64,000 bases of DNA from Marseilla massiliensis (GCF_016899955.1 NZ_JACJJL010000017.1:30244-94243), one strand, 5' to 3'; positions 43,444 through 53,143 are shown, numbered from the stretch's first letter. The notes: generated by a model from the letters alone, not told the origin. Program-made: numbers and translations.

Positions 43444-46400
43444 ATGAGAAGAAAGTTTATTAGTGCACTGCTTTTTGGAGCCCTCGTTACGGCTTCGACA
43501 AGCACGTTTGTTTCTTGCAAGGACTACGATGACGACATCAACGGCCTGCAGGGACAAATTACGACTAATGCGTCTACTCTCGAGGAAATGGTCAACGAGA
43601 AGGTGAGCAACCTCACCACCGAGATCAACACCTTGAAAGACCAGGACGCTGCCCTCACGCAGGCTCTCGACCAGGCCAAGGCCGACCTGAACGCAGCCAT
43701 AGAGGAGGCAAAGACCGCAGCCAGCGATGCTGAGGCTGCAGCCAAGGCTTATGCCGACGTGCAGGCTGAGGCTGCAAAGGTTGCCGCCATCGAGGCTGCA
43801 AAGCAGAGCATAGCCGATGCACAGGCACAACTGCAGGCCGGAATCGACGCTGCCACCCAGAAGCTCGAGGAAATCAGCGGCCAGGTGTCTACACACGAGA
43901 CGCAGATTGCAGGCCTGCTCGATGCTGACAAGGAACTGCAGGACGCCATCACTGCCGCCAATGGCAAGATTGACGCTGCCCAGACAACGGCCAACGACGC
44001 CCTGGCTTCTGCACAGGAGGCCAACGACAAGCTGGCTCAGGTCGTAGAGAACCTCGCAACCGTGAAGGGCGAACTTGACAGCCAGATCTCGCTGCTCGGC
44101 GACAAGGTTGACCAGGCCGTGGCCGACATTGCAGCCAACAAGGCCGAGGTGGATGCCGACATAGCCGAGGCCAACTCGCTCATTAAGTCTAACGCCGATG
44201 CCATAGCCGCCCTTCAGAACAAGGATACGGAGCTCGGAAAGCTCATCGAGGCCAACACCCAGGAGCTGACCACGCTGAAAGGTCAGCTGGAGTCGCTCCA
44301 GTCGACACTTGACGCCAACCTCGAGTCGGCCAAAGCATACACCGACGCACAGATAGAAGGACTGAAGTCGGCACTGGGCATACCCGTTGAGGAAATCAAG
44401 ACCAACTTCGAAGACATCCAAGAACGCCTCGGCAAGGCCGAGGAGCAGCTCGCAGAGATTGTCGAGGCTCTAAAGAGCGATGACGGTTCAATAGGCAGCA
44501 TCAGCTCGAGCATTGCCTCGCTGCGCGAAGACCTCACCGAACTGACCGGACAGGTGGCAACCAACCTGGAGACCACCAACCAGAAGATTGGCGAGCTCAA
44601 GGGCGATATCGAGGAAATCAACGGCAAGCTCTCCACCAACTCATCAAATATTTCCGACCTCCAGGAGCGCGTGTCTACACTCGAGAGCCAGATAGGCCAG
44701 TGGGCTGAAGGCATCGGCACGGTGGCAGAGAACGTCAAGCTCATGCAGGACAACATTACCGCCCACAGCGACGAGCTGGCACGTCTGGCCGGTTTGAGCA
44801 AGCAACTCAAGAGCCTTGTTTTCTGCCCGACTACTTATGTCGATGGTATTGAGTGCATCAAGTTCGCTACCTTGAAGTATCAGGATTGGGGTCTTAACCC
44901 GAGCGACTGGGAGGCTAACAGCGCCAAGAGCGGCAACAAGTACTATGTGATTGACGACGCAGAGCAGTATGAGGAATACTTTGCCAACCCGCGCAATGTG
45001 CTCAAGAGCGACATCAAGAGCCTGGAGTTTGTGTCTAACGAGGCAACCAACACGCGTGCAGTGAGCAACGAGGCTCCTATTGCAATAGCAAGTTGGGATC
45101 TTGGAAACAACGACAACGGTGCTTATGTGATGAAGCTTAACCTCAAGAAGACCACCGACGCATCGTTCGGAACAGACAAGGATAAGTTCACAATCGTTGC
45201 CCTCAAGGCTACACTCGACGACAAGTACCTCACAGAAGAGGAGAAGAAGAACGGCGAAAAGGCTGAGGTTTACTCTGATTGGGCACGTTTGTATGAGACA
45301 TCTGAGACTCCGCGCATACACAATGCCTTGATGGTTGACGCCAACGGCAAGCCTATCTCTGGCAAGAGCGGCTCACACTTCTGGACATACTCGGAGGTTT
45401 ACGCAAACAAGACAAAGAACGACGCTCTCCCGACAAGGTACAACGCCCTGCACATAGCACAGAATGTGTATTATGAGGACGAGGTTGACTTGGATGAACT
45501 CATGATGGTTTGCGACGGTACAAATACCGAGAGCGGTACTATCTACGACGAGGAGAAGTACGGACTCGACTATGAGTACCACATCATGGACTACACTCTG
45601 GAGAACGAAGGCAGCACAACAGACGCCACAAACCAGAAGCACTTCGCTAAGCTGAAGGACGGTCACATCCTCGTTTCAACAGCACGCGACGGACAGACTG
45701 AGAAGAACCGTGACGCCATTGGCCGCCAGCCGATGATTCAGGTTGTGCTCAAAGACGTGCGCGACCCGCAGAACGTTAAGGTAATCGATGTGCGCTACTT
45801 CAAGATTAAGTGGGTTGACAAGACCATTGCCGACAACTACGGCGAGCTCGAAGACTTCACTGCTGACTACGTGTGTGGCGCTGCTGTCAAGGATCTCGTT
45901 GTGAAAGAGGAGGTGATGAACGGCATCTACACGAAGTATAACATGTCGCGCGATGAGTTCCACAATAGCTACAAGCTTGGCTCTTCGCTCTATGCAACCG
46001 CTGATGACGCAATGAATGTACAGAACCCGAAGGCAAACCTCGGTACGATAGTTGACCTTTCTGATGCCGGTGGCCACGGTCAGACGCACAACCTGCAGTG
46101 GAACATCAACACGACTCAGAACGCCGCAACGCAGGCCGAGTATGAGCAGGGCTACAAGGACATCACTGCTTACGGCTACTATCAGAGCACTTCCAATGAG
46201 AACAGCCGCATTGTGTTTGAAGTTTCGTTGAGGCTTAACATCGCACAGATGGCTTACGCCGACGGTGTGAACAAAGACCAGACCATGTGGAAGGACGGTG
46301 CGCGCAACGTGAACCCGCAGCTTGAGAGCGACGCCAACTTCGGAAACTCCAAGTATTCGACGACAATGATCTTCGGAAGTTTCCTGAAGGGCTACATCAA

Positions 46401-47229
46401 CAACGGGCAGACACCGTCTAGCATTGACCAGCTCGTCAACTTCAACGACGACGTCAACTTCGTATTCGATGAGGACAAGCTCTCAGAGGTGGCTCAGGCT
46501 ACAGGCACGAACGAATATGACTGGGCCGTGAAGAACAACGGCAAGGAGCTGCATTACAAGGGTCAGCAGGCCGCATTCATCAGTGGCAACGACCGCATAC
46601 AGCTCTGGGAGAGCAACATTACTCTCGGCAACGTGAACAGCGTTCCGTCAGAAGGCGCCAAGCTTCTTGTCGGCAAGTCGGTTCCTGTGAAGCTTGTTGA
46701 TGAGTGGTGTGACCTCACCGACATCATCGACGCTTACAATGTGAACTTCCTCACGCCGCTGAAATTCACTGAGTCTTACAAGAGCGTGACGCTGAAAGAC
46801 ATCACAGCAGGTGGCTCTTCGTCTTCTGCTCTTGCCGGAACGATAGAGATTACCGAGGCGTTCACCACCAACAAGCGTGTGGTATACGACAACAAGAAAA
46901 CAGGCTCGAAGACTAACGCCGCACTGGTCAAGTGGTATGCAGTAGAGACTCCGGCCTATGGTGTGGCCCAGGCCAAGACCAACATCCAGACAAACGGTCA
47001 GATTGGTGAGAGCTGCAACACTCTGCTCACTGACATCAAGAATGCCGACGGCTCTGCAAAGTACGTTGTTGAGATAGTTGGGACGGGTGCAAACACTCAG
47101 GTTAAGTTCTACAACATGTCAGGAAACGCCATCGGTCAGGAGTTCAAGATTGAGATACCTGTTACTGTAGTGACCAAGTGGCAGACCATGCACGCAACAC
47201 TTGCCATCACTGTTCAGCCCGCCATCTAA
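43444..47229 (+). CDS. Large coiled-coil surface lipoprotein
   Basis: 1261 residues; no enzyme family recognised. Type II signal peptide with lipobox FVSC (Cys25), then KDYDDD, an acidic stretch like the Bacteroidetes export signal for surface-exposed lipoproteins. Residues about 30-460 are an almost unbroken heptad-rich coiled coil (many Ala/Glu/Gln/Leu: SNLTTEINTLKDQDAALTQA), predicting a long stalk. Residues about 460-1261 form a beta-rich head starting LVFCPTTYVDGIECIKF. Codon use is less GC-extreme in the head than in neighbouring genes. The stalk-plus-head design fits an adhesin, and the invertible promoter upstream suggests phase-variable expression. Confidence 0.82.
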   Translation: MRRKFISALLFGALVTASTSTFVSCKDYDDDINGLQGQITTNASTLEEMVNEKVSNLTTEINTLKDQDAALTQALDQAKADLNAAIEEAKTAASDAEAAAKAYADVQAEAAKVAAIEAAKQSIADAQAQLQAGIDAATQKLEEISGQVSTHETQIAGLLDADKELQDAITAANGKIDAAQTTANDALASAQEANDKLAQVVENLATVKGELDSQISLLGDKVDQAVADIAANKAEVDADIAEANSLIKSNADAIAALQNKDTELGKLIEANTQELTTLKGQLESLQSTLDANLESAKAYTDAQIEGLKSALGIPVEEIKTNFEDIQERLGKAEEQLAEIVEALKSDDGSIGSISSSIASLREDLTELTGQVATNLETTNQKIGELKGDIEEINGKLSTNSSNISDLQERVSTLESQIGQWAEGIGTVAENVKLMQDNITAHSDELARLAGLSKQLKSLVFCPTTYVDGIECIKFATLKYQDWGLNPSDWEANSAKSGNKYYVIDDAEQYEEYFANPRNVLKSDIKSLEFVSNEATNTRAVSNEAPIAIASWDLGNNDNGAYVMKLNLKKTTDASFGTDKDKFTIVALKATLDDKYLTEEEKKNGEKAEVYSDWARLYETSETPRIHNALMVDANGKPISGKSGSHFWTYSEVYANKTKNDALPTRYNALHIAQNVYYEDEVDLDELMMVCDGTNTESGTIYDEEKYGLDYEYHIMDYTLENEGSTTDATNQKHFAKLKDGHILVSTARDGQTEKNRDAIGRQPMIQVVLKDVRDPQNVKVIDVRYFKIKWVDKTIADNYGELEDFTADYVCGAAVKDLVVKEEVMNGIYTKYNMSRDEFHNSYKLGSSLYATADDAMNVQNPKANLGTIVDLSDAGGHGQTHNLQWNINTTQNAATQAEYEQGYKDITAYGYYQSTSNENSRIVFEVSLRLNIAQMAYADGVNKDQTMWKDGARNVNPQLESDANFGNSKYSTTMIFGSFLKGYINNGQTPSSIDQLVNFNDDVNFVFDEDKLSEVAQATGTNEYDWAVKNNGKELHYKGQQAAFISGNDRIQLWESNITLGNVNSVPSEGAKLLVGKSVPVKLVDEWCDLTDIIDAYNVNFLTPLKFTESYKSVTLKDITAGGSSSSALAGTIEITEAFTTNKRVVYDNKKTGSKTNAALVKWYAVETPAYGVAQAKTNIQTNGQIGESCNTLLTDIKNADGSAKYVVEIVGTGANTQVKFYNMSGNAIGQEFKIEIPVTVVTKWQTMHATLAITVQPAI

Positions 47230-47276
47230 GCCGGACGGCAGATAATGGCAAGGCAAGCATAAAAGTCTAAAAGGTT

Positions 47277-47320
47277 GGAAAGGCATCTCTTCTTTAACAA
47301 AGGAGAGCATGCCTTTCTTT
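47277..47320 (+). terminator. Terminator after the surface lipoprotein gene
   Basis: Stem AAAGGCAT / ATGCCTTT with extra pairing CTCT / AGAG inside, followed by CTTTCC. It lies in the 113-base gap before the next gene. Confidence 0.65.
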
Positions 47321-47342
47321 CCTAAAAATGTAATCAGACAAG

Positions 47343-47822
47343 ATGAAGAATTATATTGTTATAGCATTGTTCATAGTGGCCGGGGCGATTGGCCTCCGGT
47401 CGTGTTCAGGTTGCTCCTCCGGCGACAAAGGAAAAGAAACTGATACGATTCCCACGTTTGTTAAAGCAGATACCACCGAGGTGCTCAGGCTCACCCAAGA
47501 GTATCTGGAATACGTGAAGAACAAAGAGTACGACAAGGCTACGGCCATGCTTCATACGATAGTCAACGATAGTGTCATGCCTCTCTCCGAGAAAGTCGAG
47601 ACGCGCATCCGCGCCCAGCAGCGAACCTTCCCGGTTATTGCCTATCGCGTAGTCGACATGGAGTTTGTCAACAGGAACCGCGTAACTGTGACATACGCTA
47701 TCGAATTCTTCGAGAAAGACCCTAGTGACAGCATACAGAACACCATCCGCCTGACATTCGCTCCGCAGCGTATCAACGCCGTGTGGTTTCTTGAGCTAGT
47801 TGATAAGTCGGTAATGAAGTAA
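47343..47822 (+). CDS. Small envelope protein of unknown function (possible lipoprotein)
   Basis: 159 residues. N-terminal hydrophobic segment ending GLRSCSGCSSGDKGKE. A Cys at 21 is in lipobox position, but Arg at -2 is unusual, so a membrane anchor is also possible. The rest is alpha+beta with TQEYLEYVKNKEYDKATAML, followed by strands (VTVTYAIEFFEKD, VWFLELVDKSVMK), loosely like NTF2-type domains. It lies between the coiled-coil lipoprotein and the OmpA-family gene (20 bases to the latter), so an envelope role with OmpA is likely. No named family recognised. Confidence 0.7.
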   Translation: MKNYIVIALFIVAGAIGLRSCSGCSSGDKGKETDTIPTFVKADTTEVLRLTQEYLEYVKNKEYDKATAMLHTIVNDSVMPLSEKVETRIRAQQRTFPVIAYRVVDMEFVNRNRVTVTYAIEFFEKDPSDSIQNTIRLTFAPQRINAVWFLELVDKSVMK

Positions 47823-47842
47823 ATCAATTAAACATTGCTGTT

Positions 47843-48949
47843 ATGAAAAAGAGACATTTTTTGGCATTGGCCGCAATTGCTGCCGGGCTTCCTGCTGCTG
47901 CCCAGCAGGATGCAGCGGATGATGTAGAGTTCTGCCCGCACGCCTACATACAGGCGCATGGCGGGGCGCAGTACACTCTGGGCGAGGCGCCCTTTGGCGA
48001 CCTCGTCTCGCCTACGGCCCAGCTGGGTGTGGGCTACCGCTTCCTGCCGTGGATGGGAGCCCGCCTTGCCGTGGGCGCATGGCAGAGCAAGGGCGGCTTC
48101 AACGGCTACACCGCCGACGGGCCGTCGCGCAACGTAACTTACTCTTACAACTACGTGGCGCCGGCCCTCGACGTGGTGTTCGACCTCACGTCGGCCATAG
48201 GCGGCTTCAACCCCTCGCGCCTTGTCAGCGTGACGGCGTTCGTGGGTGGCGGCGTCAACATCGGCTTCGGCAACGACGAGGCTGGCGACATTGCCCGCCG
48301 CGGTTACAGGCTGGCCTATCTCTGGGACGGCACCAAGGTGCTACCGGTGGGCCGTGCGGGCCTTGGCGTTGACTTCCGCCTGTCGGATGCCGTGTCGTTA
48401 GGCATAGAGGGCAACGCCAACATCACATCCGACGAGTACAACTCGAAGGATGCGGCTCAGCCCGACTGGTACTTCAACGTGATGGCCGGCATAAAGGTCA
48501 ACCTCGGAAAGACCCACCGCAAGCGCGTCGCCGAGGCTCCCGTGCGCCAGCCCGAGCCTGTGGAGCAGCCCGCCCCGCCGGTGAGCGAGGCCGAGCCCGC
48601 CCCGGCGCCCAAGCCCGAAGCCCCGGCCACGATGCGCCGCGACGTGTTCTTCCTAATCAACTCGGCCCGCATATCCGACGCCGAGGGTGCAAAGCTCGCT
48701 GAGCTGGCTGCCTTCCTCAAGGCAAACCCGAAGCTCAAGGTGAAGGTGACGGGCTATGCCGACGCCGACACCGGCACCGACGCCATCAACGACCGGCTGT
48801 CGCGCCAGCGCGCCGAGGCCGTGGCCAAGGCCCTCACCGGGGTGCATGGCATCGAGGCATCGCGCATCGAGGTCAACAGCAAGGGCGCGCGCGTGCAGCC
48901 GTTTGCCGAAAACGACAAGAACCGCGTCACCATCTGTGTGGCCGAGTGA
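47843..48949 (+). CDS. OmpA-family outer-membrane protein
   Basis: 368 residues. Signal peptide (cleavage near AAAQQ), an N-terminal eight-strand-type barrel (about 30-225: GYRFLPWMGARLAVG, FVGGGVNIGFG), a Pro/Glu/Ala-rich linker (about 232-265) and a C-terminal OmpA peptidoglycan-binding domain (about 268-368: VFFLINSARISDAEGAKLAELAAFLK, VTGYADADTG, LSRQRAEAV, KNRVTI). It tethers the outer membrane to peptidoglycan. Preceded closely by the small envelope protein gene. Confidence 0.93.
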   Translation: MKKRHFLALAAIAAGLPAAAQQDAADDVEFCPHAYIQAHGGAQYTLGEAPFGDLVSPTAQLGVGYRFLPWMGARLAVGAWQSKGGFNGYTADGPSRNVTYSYNYVAPALDVVFDLTSAIGGFNPSRLVSVTAFVGGGVNIGFGNDEAGDIARRGYRLAYLWDGTKVLPVGRAGLGVDFRLSDAVSLGIEGNANITSDEYNSKDAAQPDWYFNVMAGIKVNLGKTHRKRVAEAPVRQPEPVEQPAPPVSEAEPAPAPKPEAPATMRRDVFFLINSARISDAEGAKLAELAAFLKANPKLKVKVTGYADADTGTDAINDRLSRQRAEAVAKALTGVHGIEASRIEVNSKGARVQPFAENDKNRVTICVAE

Positions 48950-49343
48950 GCCGTGGTGGCATGTTTACAGGCACCGCAAGCTGGCTTGGCCCAAGCCTGC
49001 CCGCCGTTTGCCGTGTGCAGCCTGCCTTGCTTGAAGATAAAGCGGGCGGGAGCAGAGCGGGCTTGCCGGCCGGCCTGTCTTTGCCGGTTGTCTTGTCAAG
49101 ATATATGGAAATCTAAGGCATAATGCAAATGACGATGCTTAATAATAACTTTTTCGACCAATTGTATGATATAGTATGTAATCATTTGTGATATTTTCTG
49201 ACAGGGTAACAGTTAAACATATAGAGTACATTAAGAGGTGATGGGGCCTCCGCCGGCGGGCGGGCAAGGGCCCCATTTTTGGCGTTCAGCCCCACGGCCG
49301 CAGTGGCCTGGCTGCCGTCTCCCGGCAGGCGGGCGTTGCTGCC

Positions 49344-49431
49344 GAGGCCGTTTTGCATCGACAAACGGCCCGTTTCTCACGCCCAAACGGCCTCCGTCGC
49401 ATTGCAAAACGGCCCGTTTGGCAATGCCCTG
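49344..49431. repeat. Intergenic 4 x 22-bp repeat array, copy E
   Basis: Units at 49344, 49366, 49388 and 49410. The first is headed GAGGCCGTTTTGC, the second and fourth CGGCCCGTTT, the third CGGCCTCCGTCGC; three end in AAA and the fourth ends CCTG followed by AGCC. It lies in the 757-base gap between the OmpA-family and acyl-CoA synthetase genes. The first half of that gap (about 49080-49240) is AT-rich with no gene seen. Confidence 0.85.
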
Positions 49432-49597
49432 AGCCACAGCGTGTTGCGCCGTGTGCCCATGCCGGGGCGTCGCCGTGGTTTGCTTTAGCCCGCGCCAGCC
49501 GCCGCCAAGGGGCGTGCCTGAGCGCCCTGTGGCCGCAGCCGCGGCGCGCCCGGGCCTGTTCGGTGCAGCGCCCAAGACGTCTTTTTTACCGATTTTC

Positions 49598-49628
49598 TTT
49601 GCTGTTTACAATATTTTCAGTATTTTTG
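49598..49628 (+). promoter_or_regulatory. Promoter of the acyl-CoA synthetase gene (TTTG-N19-TATTTTTG)
   Basis: TTTG at 49598-49601, exactly 19 bases, then TATTTTTG at 49621-49628: a full match to the Bacteroidales consensus. Transcription would start only a few bases before the ATG at 49644, which favours the later start at 49707. Confidence 0.8.
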
Positions 49629-49706
49629 CATTATCCAAATCCTATGGCGCAGCCCGCCCGAACCGCTCGGGGATGGCGGGAGGGGCTCAACATAACCGTA
49701 ACACTT

Positions 49707-51524
49707 ATGCAGACAAACAGCCACTTATCCGTGTTGATACACGACCAGGCCAAGAAGTATGGCGACCGCGAAGCCTTGATATACAGGAAGTTCGGTAGCA
49801 AGAAATGGGTGTCGTGCTCGTGGGCGGAGTTCTCGCGCACGGTCGACATCGCGTCAAACGCTCTGATGGCCCTCGGCGTTGAGGCGCAGGAGAATGTGGG
49901 TGTGTTCGCTCAGAACTGTGTCGAATACATGTATTGCGACTTCGGCGCGTGGGGCGTAAGGGCCGTCACTATACCGTTCTATGCCACGAGCAGCGAGCAG
50001 CAGATACAGTTTATGATCAACGACGCGCGCGTCAGGGTGCTCTTCGTTGGCGAGCAAGAGCAGTACGACAAGGCCCACCGGGTGTTTGCGCTCTGCCCCA
50101 CGATGGAGCGCATAGTCATCTTCGACCGCTCCGTGCGCATCAGCACCCACGACCCCAACGCCCTTTACTTCGACGACTTCCTCAAGCTCGGCCAGGGCCT
50201 TCCGCACCAGGCCGAGGTCGAAGGCCGGCGGGCCGAGGCATCATACGGCGACGTTGCCAACATCCTATATACCAGCGGGACCACCGGCGACAGCAAGGGC
50301 GTGGTGCTTACCCACGGGCAGTATCATGCCGCGCTTGAGGCCAACGGCCGCTGTGTGGCCGTGGGCGAAGACGACCGGGTGATGAACTTCCTGCCCTACG
50401 CCCATATCTTCGAGAAGGGATGGACGCTGCTGAGCCTGTCGCAGGGCGCAAGGCTCATAGTCAACACCTATCCGCAGGAGGTGCAGGAGTCCATGCGCGA
50501 GACCCACCCAACCAGCATGAGCTCCGTGCCGCGCTTCTGGGAGAAAGTGTATGCGGGCGTCCAGGAGCAGATAGACCGCGCCAACCCCGTAAAGCGCAAG
50601 CTGTTCAAAAACGCACTGGCCGTGGGCCGGAAGCACAACATCGAATACCTGAGCCGCGGGCTCAGGCCGCCGTTGCAGCTGCGCATTGAGTACGAGATGG
50701 TCAACCGCACCATATTCAGCCTCGTGCGCCATGAGCTCGGCCTCGAGCACCCCAACATCTTCCCCACGGCAGGGGCCACGGTGTCGGAGCATGTCGAGGA
50801 GTTCGTGCATTCCATCGGGCTCAACATGATTGTAGGCTACGGCCTCACCGAGAGCCTGGCCACCGTGTCGTGCGACCGCCTGGGCGAGCCTTACACCGTG
50901 GGGTCGGTGGGACGGCCCATCGACGGGCTCGAGGTGAAGATAAGCGACGAGGGCGAGATTCTGCTCAAGGGGCCCACCATAACGGGCGGATACTACAACC
51001 GCCCAGACCTGACGCGCGACGCCTTCACCCACGACGGATATTTCCGCACGGGCGACTCGGGCTACATGAAAGACGGAGAGCTCTTTCTCAAGGAGCGCAT
51101 AAAGGACCTCTTCAAGACCTCTAACGGCAAGTACATCGCCCCGCAGGCCATAGAGTCGAGGCTGCTCGTCGACAAGTTCATCGACCAGATTGCCATCATA
51201 GCCGACCAGCGCAAGTTTGTCTCGGCGCTCATCATACCCGAATACAGGCTCGTCGAGGAGTTTGCGCGCGCCAACGGCATTCCCTTTGAAAGCCGCGAAG
51301 ACCTATGCGCCAACGCCAAGGTCAGGCAGATGATGATGGAGCGCATCAACACGCTGCAGCAGCAACTGGCCCACTACGAGCAGGTGAAGCGCATCACGCT
51401 GCTGCCCCACCACTTCAGCATGGAGCGTGGCGAGCTCACCAACACCCTGAAACTGAAGCGCCGGGTCATCAACGAGAACTACAAGGCCGAGATTGACAGA
51501 ATGTACGAGGACGAGGGGAATTGA
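49707..51524 (+). CDS. Long-chain fatty-acid--CoA ligase (AMP-forming)
   Basis: Activates fatty acids to acyl-CoA through an acyl-adenylate. 605 residues from MQTNSHLSVLIHDQAKKYGD. Adenylation motifs: ILYTSGTTGDSKGVVLTHGQ (P-loop), VGYGLTES, GSVGRPIDGLEVKI, and the hinge YFRTGDSGYMKDGELFLKERIKDLFKTSNGKYIAP with the C-terminal catalytic-lysine region. The ATG at 49707 is preferred over 49644 because family similarity starts there and the promoter leaves almost no leader for the earlier codon. Confidence 0.92.
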   Translation: MQTNSHLSVLIHDQAKKYGDREALIYRKFGSKKWVSCSWAEFSRTVDIASNALMALGVEAQENVGVFAQNCVEYMYCDFGAWGVRAVTIPFYATSSEQQIQFMINDARVRVLFVGEQEQYDKAHRVFALCPTMERIVIFDRSVRISTHDPNALYFDDFLKLGQGLPHQAEVEGRRAEASYGDVANILYTSGTTGDSKGVVLTHGQYHAALEANGRCVAVGEDDRVMNFLPYAHIFEKGWTLLSLSQGARLIVNTYPQEVQESMRETHPTSMSSVPRFWEKVYAGVQEQIDRANPVKRKLFKNALAVGRKHNIEYLSRGLRPPLQLRIEYEMVNRTIFSLVRHELGLEHPNIFPTAGATVSEHVEEFVHSIGLNMIVGYGLTESLATVSCDRLGEPYTVGSVGRPIDGLEVKISDEGEILLKGPTITGGYYNRPDLTRDAFTHDGYFRTGDSGYMKDGELFLKERIKDLFKTSNGKYIAPQAIESRLLVDKFIDQIAIIADQRKFVSALIIPEYRLVEEFARANGIPFESREDLCANAKVRQMMMERINTLQQQLAHYEQVKRITLLPHHFSMERGELTNTLKLKRRVINENYKAEIDRMYEDEGN

Positions 51525-51563
51525 GAATTAAAAGTTAAAAGCTAAGAATTATGAATTAAAAAT

Positions 51564-51805
51564 GGGCTGCGTGGTGTCAGCAGGATGCGAAGGCAAAGGC
51601 AAAAGTCCGTGCGAGTTAAGGATTGAAAATTAAGAATTAAGAATTAAAAGGGGGCTGCGCGGTGTCAGCGGAAGGTGAAGTCAAAGGCAAATGTCTGTAC
51701 TCCTGTACTCCAGCACTCCCTGAATCTGGGACAAATGTCCGTACTCCAGTACTCCCGAACTCCGTTAATCAGAGGCAAATGTCTGTACTCCTGTACTCCA
51801 GCACC
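51564..51805. repeat. Two nested tandem repeat sets upstream of prfB
   Basis: GGGCTGCGYGGTGTCAGC occurs near 51564 and again at 51652. Then AAATGTCYGTACTCC-type units of about 44-45 bp run at 51689, 51733 and 51778, each with a second TACTCC. The flanks are rich in AGAATTAA motifs. In the 309-base gap between the acyl-CoA synthetase and prfB; no gene or clear promoter seen. Confidence 0.75.
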
Positions 51806-51833
51806 ACTGCAACTACAAGAACATTATATATAT

Positions 51834-52955
51834 ATGATTACCGCAGAACAACTGAAAGACGTCATGGAGCGCGCCGACGCGCTCAACCGATACCTTGACA
51901 TTGACAAGAAGCAGATGGAGTATGAGGAGGAAGACCTGCGCACACAGGCCCCCGACTTCTGGGACGACCCGAAGCGGGCCGAGGAGCAAATGAAGAAGGT
52001 CAAGGCCCTAAAGAGCTGGATCGACGGCTACAAGGAGGTGCGCACGTGCGCCGATGAGTTGCAGCTCGCGTTCGACTTCCACAAGGACGACATGGTCACC
52101 GAGGAGGAGGTCGATGCCGACTACGACCGCGCCATAAAGGCCATAGAGGCCCTCGAGCTCAAGAACATGCTGCGCCAGAAGGAAGACCCCATGGACTGCG
52201 TGATGAAGATAAACAGCGGCGCCGGCGGCACCGAGAGCCAGGACTGGGCACAGATGCTCATGAGGATGTACATGAGGTGGGCCGAAGCCCATGGCTACAA
52301 GGTCACGATAAGCAACCTGCAGGATGGCGACGAGGCCGGAATAAAGAGTGTTACCATGGAGATTGAGGGCGGCGAGTATGCCTACGGCTACCTCAAAAGC
52401 GAGAACGGGGTGCACCGACTGGTGCGCGTGTCGCCGTTCAACGCGCAGGGCAAGCGCATGACGAGCTTCGCCAGCGTGTTCGTGACGCCGCTCGTCGACG
52501 ACACCATCGAGGTGTATGTAGACCCGGTACGCGTCAGCTGGGACCTCTTCCGGAGCGGAGGGGCCGGCGGACAGAACGTCAACAAGGTGGAGACGGGCGT
52601 GCGACTGCGCTATCAGTACGTCGACCCCGACACCGGCGAGGAAGAAGAGATACTCATAGAGAACACCGAGAGCCGCAAGCAATTGGAAAACCGGAACAAC
52701 GCCATGCGCCTTTTGAAATCGCAACTCTACGACCGTGCCATGAAGAAACGCCTCGAGGCACAGGCCAAGATAGAGGCAGGCAAGAAGAAGATTGAATGGG
52801 GAAGCCAGATAAGGAGCTACGTGTTTGATGACCGGAGGGTGAAAGACCATCGCACAAACTACCAGACCACCGATGTCGACGGGGTGATGGACGGCAAGAT
52901 CGACGGCTTCATCAAGGCCTATCTCATGGAGTTCCCCGTCAACGAAGAGGCCTGA
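51834..52955 (+). CDS. prfB: Peptide chain release factor 2
   Basis: Terminates translation at UGA and UAA. 373 residues: coiled N-terminal domain, the SPF codon-recognition tripeptide (LVRVSPFNAQGKRMTSF), the peptidyl-hydrolysis motif GGAGGQNVNK, and the tail GSQIRSYVFDDRRVKDHRTNY. The reading frame is continuous through ALNRYLDIDKK; at the position of the usual programmed +1 site (CTT TGA C) the DNA reads CTT GAC, so no frameshift is needed. The ATG at 51834 fits the family start. Confidence 0.95.
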   Translation: MITAEQLKDVMERADALNRYLDIDKKQMEYEEEDLRTQAPDFWDDPKRAEEQMKKVKALKSWIDGYKEVRTCADELQLAFDFHKDDMVTEEEVDADYDRAIKAIEALELKNMLRQKEDPMDCVMKINSGAGGTESQDWAQMLMRMYMRWAEAHGYKVTISNLQDGDEAGIKSVTMEIEGGEYAYGYLKSENGVHRLVRVSPFNAQGKRMTSFASVFVTPLVDDTIEVYVDPVRVSWDLFRSGGAGGQNVNKVETGVRLRYQYVDPDTGEEEEILIENTESRKQLENRNNAMRLLKSQLYDRAMKKRLEAQAKIEAGKKKIEWGSQIRSYVFDDRRVKDHRTNYQTTDVDGVMDGKIDGFIKAYLMEFPVNEEA

Positions 52956-52999
52956 CCGGCACTGAAGACAATGATACCGACAACTAAAAACAACTGATT

Positions 53000-53143
53000 A
53001 TGAGCGACAAAGGAAAGGCTCGCCGTGCGGCTTACGAAGCACAGCAGGAGAAGAAAGCAAAGAGAGTGGTCAACTGGATATTCGCCGCGCTGGTGCTGCT
53101 GGCGATATTGTACATCATCTACACGTTCGGCATAATGAGCTGA
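53000..53143 (+). CDS. 47-residue single-span membrane protein
   Basis: A short open frame: a basic N-terminal half (MSDKGKARRAAYEAQQEKKA) and one strongly hydrophobic helix (WIFAALVLLAILYIIYTF, about 26-43), consistent with an N-in inner-membrane protein. It begins 44 bases after prfB, and its TGA overlaps the ATG of the CYTH gene by one base (TGATG), so translational coupling is likely. Function unknown; I believe a short protein like this occurs in related Bacteroidales but cannot confirm it here. Confidence 0.75.
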   Translation: MSDKGKARRAAYEAQQEKKAKRVVNWIFAALVLLAILYIIYTFGIMS

